A DNA stretch of 64,000 nt from Patiria miniata. Taxonomy: Eukaryota > Echinodermata > Asteroidea > Valvatida > Asterinidae. The notes under the pieces are model-generated. The model made no database searches. It saw only the letters and a program-made list of their open reading frames with translations, and had not been told where the DNA came from. Location: NCBI RefSeq assembly GCF_015706575.1, contig NW_024037057.1, forward strand, positions 9,233,203 to 9,297,202. The letters are read 5' to 3'. This document shows positions 51,701-63,700 of the stretch, in pieces. The number at the start of each line of letters is the position of its first letter. The stretch's first letter is position 1. The position numbers and the translations under genes were made by a program.

Positions 51701-54700
51701 CCACGCAAACTCTTCGCAGTTTTAATGCCGGGATTAAACCAAGGTACAAGTGGTCTAACTGTGACGTTCTTAGTTTGAAGAGGAGCATGACAATTAAAGG
51801 CCATTTCAAACATGCGTTGGAACGACGCACACGCGCGCGGTTGCTATATTTTGTCTGTTCAGTGCGTGACATCGCGTAGTTGCAATCGGCTGAATGACAA
51901 TGTGTGACATTATGTGTTCAGGAAGCTGATTTCGGGCGAAATTCAAAAAATGACTCAACAACTTTTCAATTGAAACCGAGATCCTAGAATATTGTTTACT
52001 CAGAATATACAGCATTCACAGAGCTGAAAACTTCATCAGGTAAGTTTTTCAGCATCCGTCTTCAGATTTTGAGCACCTTTGTCGCTTCAAACGAAAAGAA
52101 TTCACAAATGACAAATGATCTACCCTACCTTAATAACAACTGAATTTTCACTTGACTTACGGCTTACTTAACAGTTCGGCGGGGGGGGGGGGGGGGGTTA
52201 GAGACATTGATAATGGCCATTATAGTAGCTCGGGCCAGAGAAACTCAAAACAAGTCATTTGCATGTCTGGGCTTGTCGTTTCAATCATATTCCTATTTTT
52301 TTCATAGTACAGTACATGTAATTCCTTTGATTGCTTGATGTTTATTAGTATTTGCATAAATTTGGGGTCAAAGGTGTGGCAGTCCCTGTTGCACACGACC
52401 TGTAAAATTGTCCGCGCCAGTATCATTAAACTTGACTTGGCATGTACTTTGCGTTACATAATCACTCTTGGAGAGAGAAGGCGTTAAGAATGTGTCATGA
52501 ATTTGCAAAATCCTACACCAGATGTTTCCCAAAAATTGGACACCCACATTTATAGAAGGACTCATATGCAAAATGCTATGAATGCCTATCCATTTCATCT
52601 AAGTGTATGGGTTGCACTTTTGTATTTGAAAACATAAACGTACACAAACCAACATGTTATTTGTAAACCACATTCACTTCAGTTTATTCTTAATTGTATT
52701 TTACATAACAGTCGTAATGCCGTTTAGAGCCTTTTGCAAACAAAATCTTCTCTAATTGCAGTTCGTCGATTGCACGGTAGTGTAATTCGTGCTGGTTTGA
52801 GCTCCAATCACCTGCAGAATGACCCAGCGGTAGGACGGGTTGCGTACGCTGACGCTGTAAGCGGAGCGGTGATTGATTTCCTACCGGACCCCTACGTCAC
52901 TGCACGCTACGTCAGCGTGGATATCCCTAGAAGTGGTGTGGTTAACGGGATACAAACCATACTCAACTTGGTTGAAGTCATGATTGAGGAAGTTACCATG
53001 GATACAATCAAGACTGACACACCATCAAGTGATAAAAGTGAGAAACAGGACAATGACCACGCTAAACAAATGTAAACACTTAAAAGTATAAAGGAAGGTT
53101 TATATTTGCAATTAGTCATATCAGAGGCATTTGACAAGTTATGACAATATTGACTGCCTGATCAAATCAATAGAATAATCGAAATACAGTGCTTTGTCAG
53201 TAGTCAAACTACTTTTCATATATTTTTAACTGGCAATGTCATCTTGTATGATTTTGTACTTTGTTTTGATCTTAGTTGAAACTTTAGACCCATCCTATCT
53301 TTACCATATATGTAGCTCTCGGCAAACATTCAATAATGAGGGGTATTTTCTTATAGCAGTATTTCACAGTATATCAGCATTTCTTGTATGTTTTCATCTG
53401 GAAATATAAGAAAATTAAGATATGAAATAATACAAACAATGTTCCCCTTTCATATTGTCGTTGTTGGGCATCTGTGGAGAGTTTTCTACTTAATCATACA
53501 TGTATTATTCCCTGCAGGTAAAAAAAAAGTTGGTTCCGTTGGCAGCTCAGACGCTTGTCATTATGATATTGTTGTTGGGCCTAACGTTGGCAAATATCTT
53601 GCCCCAAACGTTGCATAATCATAAGACTGATTCATTAATGAGGTCATTGTCTCTCATTGCACAAAACGAATGGCTTCACTGTATTTCTTTTCCATTAATC
53701 TTGAAGCCCTGCAGTTGACTGGTCTCCCAAGCAGCCAGAGCTCCACTCTTGGAAATCTGGATGCTTCGAGAGCTGTGGATGGATCTTCAATGTATGGTTA
53801 TAGGAGCGGCCACATTAGCAGTACAAGTAAGACAGATCGCCGACTTCCATTTTAATATGACCAAATTAAAATAAAAATTGACACGACAGATTCATTCATT
53901 CAGTTTAACTAAAGAACAGTTGAACTAGTCTGAACAGGGACCATTGATGCCCAATATCACTGATAAACTCAATCACAGTTATGAAATTGTATTGATATGG
54001 TACACTTTCTCAACAAAGAGATAATTTAATCCTTTGTATCCCTTGGTATTGTATATAGATTTCATTGGAAAGATAATGCGCTGTATGATGCAATCTCTGT
54101 GCCATCAACGCTTCTGTCATCATCTACCTGTTCCTTCACATTCATTTGTACGTTAACATCCATAGCGTCACCACTAATTCCACAACTTTGTATTTACCTG
54201 GTCTGGCACATCTTTGATGACAGTTTTTACAAACTTTTGTCTAGATCAGGACAACATTTCTTTTTTAAATAGACTTTTAGTTATTGTCCGAAGATATAAA
54301 AATAACCTAAAACCAGTATCAATCAAAAGTGTGTATTTTTCGTCACGACCATACTTTATCTGGATCCATTACCTGACTATTTTTCTTGCAGATCTAGACC
54401 AGAATCCCTGGTGGAAGATAGATCTGACTTCTGTTCACTGCATTGGGAAAATCGCCATCAGGAATCCAGATCATCTTGCACGTAAGCATCAAGATGAAGC
54501 GTGGAAGTGAGTTGTGTGGAACTGAAATCAGTACTGCTAGCCTGAGCTTATATTTGGATGAAATCTTCATTTGATATCATCATCCAAATTAAGGCCCCAA
54601 TGAACGCTGACGCAAACATTACTCTAAAAATGGGTGTCCGTAAACTAAACAGTCCTATCCAATTAAAACATTTACTCAGGTAAAATTAAATTCTGTACTT

Positions 54701-57700
54701 TAATTTCTTTTCTTTAATTTCAGACGACGTTAGATTACGTTTGCAAGGTGCTTTTGTCCGTGCTGGCCTGAGTGATGCACATCTTGATAACCCGACGTGT
54801 GGTTCTAACGTTACCCTGTATCAAGCCTTAATCAATGATTGGATTGAATTCACCTGTGATCCCTACAGACTCGCTCGATATGTTAGCGTCGATATCGATA
54901 CTTCTAGTCAAAAGTATCTTTCACTGGCTGAAGTGATGGTATGGCCATGTGATCTCCACCCAGAAGGTAAAGTTTGGCTTAATTATAATGTGTTTAGTTT
55001 CCATTTGTCAATATAACATTATCTCTGTCGTGTTCTTATGTCAACATCCATTCACAATCTTTGTGAATATTTTTTTTTTTTGTGATTTGATATTCATCCA
55101 GTAGTTAAATACAAATGGTGGGACCTCACCAAAACAACCAATGTCTCCGATGAACCAAAATTTTCCGCGATGAACCTTGTTGGTCCTTTTTTTCTGGTCA
55201 AAATGTTTGGCGACACTCATAAAATAAGACTTTATATTAAATATTTCATAATGTTATTAATGTCATACGTTTCTCTGCTTGTATGTTTTGTTTTGTTGCA
55301 GCCCTGAACTTAACCGATAAACCCAGTAGTCAAAGCTCCACAAACGGAAGTTTCGTTGCTGGTAGAGCATTGGACAGTCTTCCAATGGAACCTTATTGCA
55401 GCCTCACAAGTAAGCCCTCATTTTTTGTTCTTGAGGATCAAACTGCCTTGAAAAAAAATGTCATTTCTGATAGGATATTAAAGGAAAAGAATCTATTTCT
55501 GCCAACAAATGAACAATAATCACATGTACTCAAGTTTAGGCTGCATGCAGCTTTGCCAAGTCGATTGCCAGTGTTTTATGATAGTGCCAGGAAAAAAGAG
55601 TTTCAAACTGAGGTTTGTGATTTTTTTCTAGTGTTAGATTGTTTTAGTGCATGGATGCCTTTCGACTCAAACCGAGGTACAATAGAGTTTATGGACAATG
55701 GTTGGAAACCTTTATGTTTAACCTGAAAAAGGTGGCACATATATATTTGGTTAAGAAACGGTTTCTTTTTGTTTCCAATTTCAAGTGTCAGACACGAATG
55801 CCTGGTGGATGGTGGATCTCGAGTCAAGTCAGTGTCTGGGACAAATCAGAGTTTGGAGCTATGCACAGGGTAAGATGATGTTAACTTCTATGCTTTGAAA
55901 TACATCTGAAGAACTTCAGAATCAGACCAATTAAAAGATCTGTTTCAATACATGTGATCATCAAAATCGTCTGCAATGCAAATATGCTTGCCGGTGCTGA
56001 AGACAATATGCTTTTGATGAAAAGTTAATCGTGTACTTTCGAAGTTGGGACCGTTTAAAGTTGTGAGTGGCACAACATTTGGATTACTTCAATGCTGATT
56101 TGATTCCAATTGCTCACTACCTATCACTGCATTTACTGGTGCTCAGTTATTTTAAGTTGTTTCCGAAGGCTATATTCATATTGAAATATCTATAAAGAAT
56201 TTTTTTTCTGTGAACACTTTTAAAAGTGCTAAATTATAACTTCAGATAACATAATCATTGTAATCATATAGGTTCCGATTTCCAGGATGCTGTTGTACGT
56301 GCTGGGCTAAGCGATAATTATACCGAGAATGTAGTGTGTGGTCGACAAGTCCAAGCTTCATCCGACTTTGTGGAGTTGACCTGCGATCCGCCCGTACTTG
56401 CCCGGTATGTTAGCGTCGATATCCCCGGAATGGCGAGACTCGGACTATGCGAAGTGACAGTAGCTACGTGTGATTTCAAGAAAGAAGGTAAGTTCATTTG
56501 AATGAGGAAAACCTGCTGAGACAAAACGAATTTTCTCATTAGGCAATGGTTGGTTTTGTTTGATTGACCAAGATGTTGCATGTCGTGAAAGTGGCATGTT
56601 CCATTCAAACTTGGTGGAAAATAGGAAATCATTAAACTAGCTTCCGTTTTTCCAAAGGTCTAAGATTAAGACTAGTTTCGAGCTTCTCTAGTTTCAGCGT
56701 GAGAGCACTATCAACGTGCAACAAAAATTGTAAACTTTATCCAAAGTTTCTTTTTGACCAATCACAATGAGTGCCCGACAAAGATCTGCACTTGCATGTT
56801 ACGTGTCTGGTTGGAACATTCTAGTGTGGCATTGGGGAAATGCATGTTGCCAGAGTACCAGGGGCAAAGCCAGGTTTATCATCCAGGGGGCGAGTAGGGG
56901 GGGGGGGTTCCAGGCGCGGTTTTACGGGGGGGGGGGCTAGGCGGGGGCTTTAGCCCCCCCCCCCCCCCAAAGTTTTGTCTAGCCCCCCAAAAATAAATTC
57001 TGTAAAAAAAAATTTGCATTAGCAAAAAGAAGGATTGTGATGTACATGCGAACGGTCTCCCCCTAAAGAAATAGTCGTGACAAGGGTGCATTTGTAGTTA
57101 ATATAGTGTGAATGATTTCAGGGTTTTATTGGCGCTCCCCATTGAAAATAAGGCATGAGGCCCCCCCCCCCCCCCTCCCCACTGATTTTCGGAGGCCTAA
57201 GTGTCTGAAGAAATAACCGGTCTACATTTCAGCACGCCTCCCTGAAAAAAATTCTGGATCCACCCTGCTAGCCCCCCTCCCCAAATATTGGTTCTAGAAC
57301 CGCGCCTGGGGGGGGGGTCGCTGAATGTACTGTGGTAAGGGGTAATTTCATCCATGCTGAAAGGTAGACACAGTTTCTTCACCGGACACTTATTTTTATG
57401 GTGTAAATCGAGGACACACATGCGAAGCATCATTGTGTAATTGAGGACAGAAGTCAAATCGAGGACGTCCTCGATTAGAAAACGTGTTCAAACCAATGCC
57501 AGCTGTTGCAAAAAAAAGTTGGCATGAACAACAGATCAATGATGAGGAACAATAAGAACTCCTCGATTTACACCATATACAATTATGTATACATTTGTGG
57601 GGGGGGGGTGGACAGCATCTTCCTATGTGGGTGCTGCTCAAAGCGGAACTCAGGGTCAATGTTACATACCAGGTGGCGCTTTGTGCTCTTTACGGAACGT

Positions 57701-60700
57701 TAAAATAAAAAGCCACTCGTGAAATAAAGCACTTTCGTTCAACCTGGTAATCATGGTAATTAACTGATAGGAATGTGCTTTTCTCCGGTTGCCTTTTTTA
57801 ATGGGCAGGGGTGTGGCCCCCCCCCCCCATCCCCACACCCCCTGTTGGCTTGTATGTAGAGCCCATGATTTTGGATAAGAGACTTAATTATCACATCCAG
57901 GGTTGGAGAGATCGGAGATGTTATCATTTAACACTCTAAATAAAGTCATCCAAGATATTATAGGAACTATTCATTATGAAGCTAAGAGGACGAGTTCTAA
58001 TCTTTTCTTTTACAGTTGACGGTGTGGATTTGACTTTGGTTGTCAACCCCTCTCTACTTGGTCCAACTGGCGACAGCGATTCCGTCATTGCAGTGTACAG
58101 AGGTCCAGAGGAGATCTCATCTAATGTCTCATTCGGGCGCCAAGTCTCAACAGGAGGAGCGTCTGGCCTTCCTTCAAGCTCAGGCGAGATTGTAGATTCA
58201 TCCTTGGGATGTACAGTTAAGTTGCTTAGCTTACCAGAGGAGGGAGGACTTGATAGGACAGGTGTCTTCTACGCAGAGGCGACCAGAAATGGCTTGACCA
58301 CTAGAATACAGACCATAATACTCCCCAAAGATGGTGAGATTATTAATGTGTCTTGTGAATAGTCAGTATTTATTAGTGCCTGTTCATCGAAAGTCACTTT
58401 TTTTTAGCAGAGCATAAAAAAAACTAGTCTAATACCATTATCAGCAGCTCTTCTTTTTTTTTAACATTATTGGCTCTATTAAACTAATGTGGCAATCTGG
58501 CCATAATTGTCAAATTTGTAGAAATTTGATACCAGATCTGCCTAATTTGGGAGAAATAAAGTGGTATATATTACTCTTACGTTAGTTAACAGACATCTTT
58601 TATTTAATTTCAGGAGTTCATATACGTCCTGTTGTGCGAACCAAAACAGCAAGTATCGGAGACTCTGTAGTAATGGAAATGCAGAAAGCCTTGAGCTCAC
58701 CGAGCGAAGACTACAGATGGAGGCGTAATGGAGGCGATGTCATCGAAACTTGGAATAACCTTCTGAGTGTATCGATTCCGAATGTCACTAAGGAGGATGA
58801 AGGAGTATACAGCTGCTTCATTGTGGATCAAGAAGTTGAACAACTGCATGGAATCATGAGGCTCATAGTTAGAGGTTTGCCAGCGATTTTACCATTATTA
58901 TACCTGTGCTTGAATGAACGATTTTGGGCTTGTTTGTTCAGTATTTATTTACAAGTCAATCAACAAACATTCAAAGTGTGAAAGGCTTTCATTTTCTTCA
59001 ATACTAGATTGTCCTTCCGGACGTTGGGGCCCACCATCATGTCTGGAAACCTGTCGTCGATGCTACAATGGCGGTTTATGTGATGACGAGTCTGGTACCT
59101 GTATCTGTGCTCCAGGGTTCAGTGGAGACAATTGCGAGGAAGGTAAAGAGTTGTCAGTCATTTAATTTGTTAAAACTCAGTTGAGTTGGGACCACTCCCT
59201 GAGTAACATAAACAGTGAACAATTGCATACCATTGTGGTAGCCTGTTGAGGGGTTTGAAATATAAGGTCCCTTCAGTTTCTCCTCTTTCTTTCTTTTTTT
59301 TTTGATCATCTGTTAGCCCCAAACTGTGAAACAGTTTGGGAAAGATATGGGTTTACCGGAATTGAAATATTATAATAGTGTAGCGCAATGCATTTTATAG
59401 AGGGCGCACTTTAGTTCTTTACTGGTAGCCAGCGGGGTGCGCGTGCACTCACCCAGGTTTATGGGGGCACCAGCCAATAGCGTCAGTGTATATAAGCGGC
59501 CACGCGCTCAGCCTCGCCCGCTTTCTGCTGTGGCCGGAACCCGTGCGCGGTCTCAGGAAAAGTTGCAATGTTCTAATCTCCCACTATTAACCAATCACCA
59601 ATCACCTATAGTCACAGTGGAGGGAGCCTCATACTTTGTGTGAGTGTAATTGATAAATGATTCCCGCATCATAATCCAGATAATTATGTAATCTCTGAGT
59701 TTGTAAGGGAAGTGATTGAGTATAAGATCACGTAGGCGAGGCGCCTGGGTAGGCGAATAAATAATCTTCCGAAACACATATCTGGTGTCAGGTCCCCATC
59801 CTTCCCCAGTCCCCCTAGTTAGTCCGCTTGGGTTGTGTGAGCGAGAGTGCGTGTAAGGGTGATCCTTTGGTAGTCTGCTGCGGGCCTGGCGGTAAATCTC
59901 CGCCGAAACGGATCTGCGTACCCGACCGTAGAGGCTAGGCCGTTCGCCGCTACTCGCCGGGGCAGTCGTCCGAGGCAGTACCGCTACAATAGCTAAACAA
60001 AAATCGTTTTGGTGTCGTTTTTTGCAGTCCATGGCCGTAATGTCTTTGGTAAGACTGCTGATCAGAGGTGTTCCAATAGCATTGATCCACACCACGAGGC
60101 TTGCCGAGGGCATTTGTTCTGTCTTCCTGATCCTTATGGATGCTCGTGTGCTGCAGGTTACATGGGACTTGACTGCATGCAAGGTACGGTAGCTTGGATT
60201 GTATCAGTCATTTGTTTACATGGTTCAGTTGTTATCAAAGTATTAAAAATGATGTATGGAGAAGTCTTTTTAAAAATGTGGTTACACCCTTTATGTTTTT
60301 CTTCAGAGTGTGCTGAAGGAACATTTGGTGCTGACTGTAAGCAGACATGTCACTGTGCATCGGGAGGAACCTGCAGTAAAGATACAGGAGAATGCAGCAA
60401 TGGTGAGTGTGTCTGTCAATGGTTCAAATAATGTATGCCAATAGGTGGCGGGCTTACTAGAGGAAAGTAGCGTTTAGCCCAACTGTGCTGACACAGTTGG
60501 CCATGCCCCAAGTATGGATAGGACACGGTTTGGCAGTGGACACAGTTTGGAAATAACGGGCTGACGTCATCCGATGAAATCATCTATTCATTTGCACACC
60601 AGTTTTAATCAGTTGCTATGTGTTACCATTCAGCACTCCAGACTCAAGAACCATTGAGTTTCGAGCACGTCGGTCGATAAGCAGGTGGAAAAAGAAATCC

Positions 60701-63700
60701 CAGATGTTCGCGCCCACCTACATTTTTTGTGTTCAATATCTTTGAATTTGGGCGATTCACAATGCAGTGCGCCACCAAATGTTTGCCACGGAGAGTCCAT
60801 TTTTCAAGTTTACGGTCGACAAAACATGGCCCATTTGAATGAGTGTCGGTAAACAACTTGAGCTAATGTCATAGATTGGGGCATAGCGTTCTGCCGCCTT
60901 ACAAAAAACACCATATTGATAATAAGAAAAGAAATGGGCAAACAGATCCTCGAATCATACGCTTACGAAACCACTGACAGGAAAATCTAACAATTTCAAA
61001 TGTCCCGCGCTGGGAATTTGTCGACCATCTCCCACAATGCACTGGGGAAAAATTAACTCTCCGTGGCAAACTCTTGGTGGCGCACTGCATTGTGAATCGC
61101 CCGAATTACGTGTGATTTATCCACTGATGTAAAAAACAATTCACGTTTAACGTGTTTGGATCACATTATTGTAATCTGCTCACATTTATTGTTTGATTTC
61201 ATTTCTTTCTCCAGGTTGTGAGGCACCGAATTTTGGAAGTAATTGCCAGTGCACAAGTAAGAGAGATTTAAAAAGAAAGAAAGTAATCAAGAATAAAATA
61301 ACACTATGGTGTTTTTTATTTTTTAAATGCTGCAGAGAACATCCTCACTAATACAAAATCCTCAGACTGTTGAAGAATTTTCAAATGTTTCGGTTTTGCA
61401 TTTTATGCAAGGAGATAATTATTTGAATTATTTTTCTTCTTGTTCCCAATGATGCGTTTTACCTTTCGCGTCATTTTTGTATCATTTCATCAGCTGAAAA
61501 TGGCGTGCTTGGGCTTGAGGTGACGTCAGGCGGACCTCATCAACTGTTTGTTGCCTGGCAACCAGATCCTTGCTCTTCTGGCTACGAAGTGACAACCAGG
61601 GATGACTGTGGAAACATTGTATCTCAGGAATCGATAACAGAAACAACTTACCATTTCATAACTGGTTTAAAGTTACCGCTAAACAACAGAGTTTACATTC
61701 GGCCGTTGTATCCTGGTGATGTCAAGGGACCTGAGGTGACCTTTTCGCAAACAAGAAGTGAGTTAGAATATCATCAAAACTGGCAATTTTTTATCACATG
61801 GAACAATTTTTTTTTTTGCGCAATTAGTTCTCGTCATCAAATGTACACCAAACGTCTTTCGAAAAATATCTCGGTCAATAATGTTATAACAAGCTAGTTA
61901 GTACGAAGGTTTAAACATTTTGACATTAGTAATGTATCATATTCGTAAACAACGATTATCAACCTTAAAATTCACAGTGCCATAAAAAAAATTCATTAAT
62001 TTCACAAAATTTTCAACAAGAGTAGTTCAAACAGGAAGCCATTGGTTCAGTGCATGTTACCTTTGAAAAGTTTTTATTTTGGTATATCAGGGCCAACTGA
62101 GTCCCCAACTGAAGTGAATTCCACCTCAGTGACGTCAACCAGCCTGAGTTTTTCCTGGAGTAAGCCACCTTGTGGAAGCCGAGGTGGTATCATCACAGGC
62201 TACACGTACATCCTGACTGGAGTAGGCCCACCATCTACAGAAGTCGTTCAGTCAGTGACATCAGAGGAATCGGTGACCATCCAGGGTTTATCCCCGCTCA
62301 CTGAGTACAGTTTTCAGGTTGCTGCCAACACCAACGCGGGAGCCGGACCGTACAGTCAAGCTCAAGTGAAAACGACCCTCAAAGGTTAAAACATTATCAA
62401 AATATCTTTGCAAGTAACGTTTATAGGGCGCACCCTCAAAATATGTGTTAACAGCAATTCCTATTTTCTTGCCAAATGTTGTATTCTCCAGCCTTTTTCG
62501 TTTGAATTTGAGGAAGGTGTCTGTATTTCTCAAACATGCTTTGCCTTTCTCCTCGGACCTTAGAATTGTCCAGATCTTACAAAATCGTAAATGAAACTTC
62601 GTGAAATGAAAAGTAACTTTTGCTTGACAGACCTAGGTCCTCTTAGGCTATCAACTTGAAGAAATATATTCTTTCGTTAACTAAGGCTCAATGGCAACTG
62701 CCTGTGATTGTTTATCAACGTATTCATTTAACCATGCTGTTTGACATTACAGCATGTCCGACATTACAACAACCTTACTTTTTAATTCTCTAGTATATGT
62801 GTGTTTCCGGTGAAGAAATGTCGGGAGTAATTTAAACAAGATCTTTGTTAAATTACGTGACCATCAAAACCAAAAGACATCGTATCTAAGATAAAGTTTT
62901 CTAACTTTTCTCCAAACTGTCTTAATAATAGCGCCCCAAATGGATGTCGAACCCGCCCCTGACTCCTCGGCAGTGATAGGCGGCTCAGTAGCAGCTGCTG
63001 TAATCCTGATTCTGACGGTTATAACTGTCATCATTGTGTTCTATAAAAGGTACATCAAAATCATAATTACTTAAAGACTGAAATCATTCGCGAAAAATCT
63101 GGTTTCCTCTTTCGGCATTGATTAGATAGTTAGCAGTATCTTACCCAGGAAGATAATACACATTTCAAAGATTTGATATTGTATATAATACTCAAGTAAT
63201 ATTCCCATATTTTTTTCTGAAATAAAGATGGCAACACTTTTGATTTGATCCTTGAACTAATTTACAGAAGAAGCCGACGTAAAAACCAGCCCTCTGGCGT
63301 CAATGGAGATACTTCTCTTCAACAGAACAAAGCTTTCGAAGCAGGTGGGTTTTTTTGTCACAGCTATTAATTTTCAAATTGATTTGAATCTAATTCCGAC
63401 TTGGTTGAAAGCAAAGCCCATTATTGGCCGTGACTAGGGACTAAAAGCCTTTTCAAAATTTCAAAATCTGCTAAACCAAAAATAGCTAAGCACGAAAGGA
63501 CCTCAGCAGAAATAATGTGACAAACAACTTGCATAGCGTGAAATACTGTGTGGAATCTTTTCCCTAACTGAAGGCCAATATTTAGGCTTAGAAAGTTTTG
63601 CTAACAGATGTGTGTGACATTGAATTTATTTCATGTTTTGAAACCTGTCGGATGATGTTTTCTATTTAGATGTGGCCTATCAGGTTCCAGAACCTACTGC

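Noticed and set aside
59595-60182. 195-codon minus frame across the solo LTR and EGF exon
   Set aside because: It is antisense to a well-supported exon and to an LTR; no domain.
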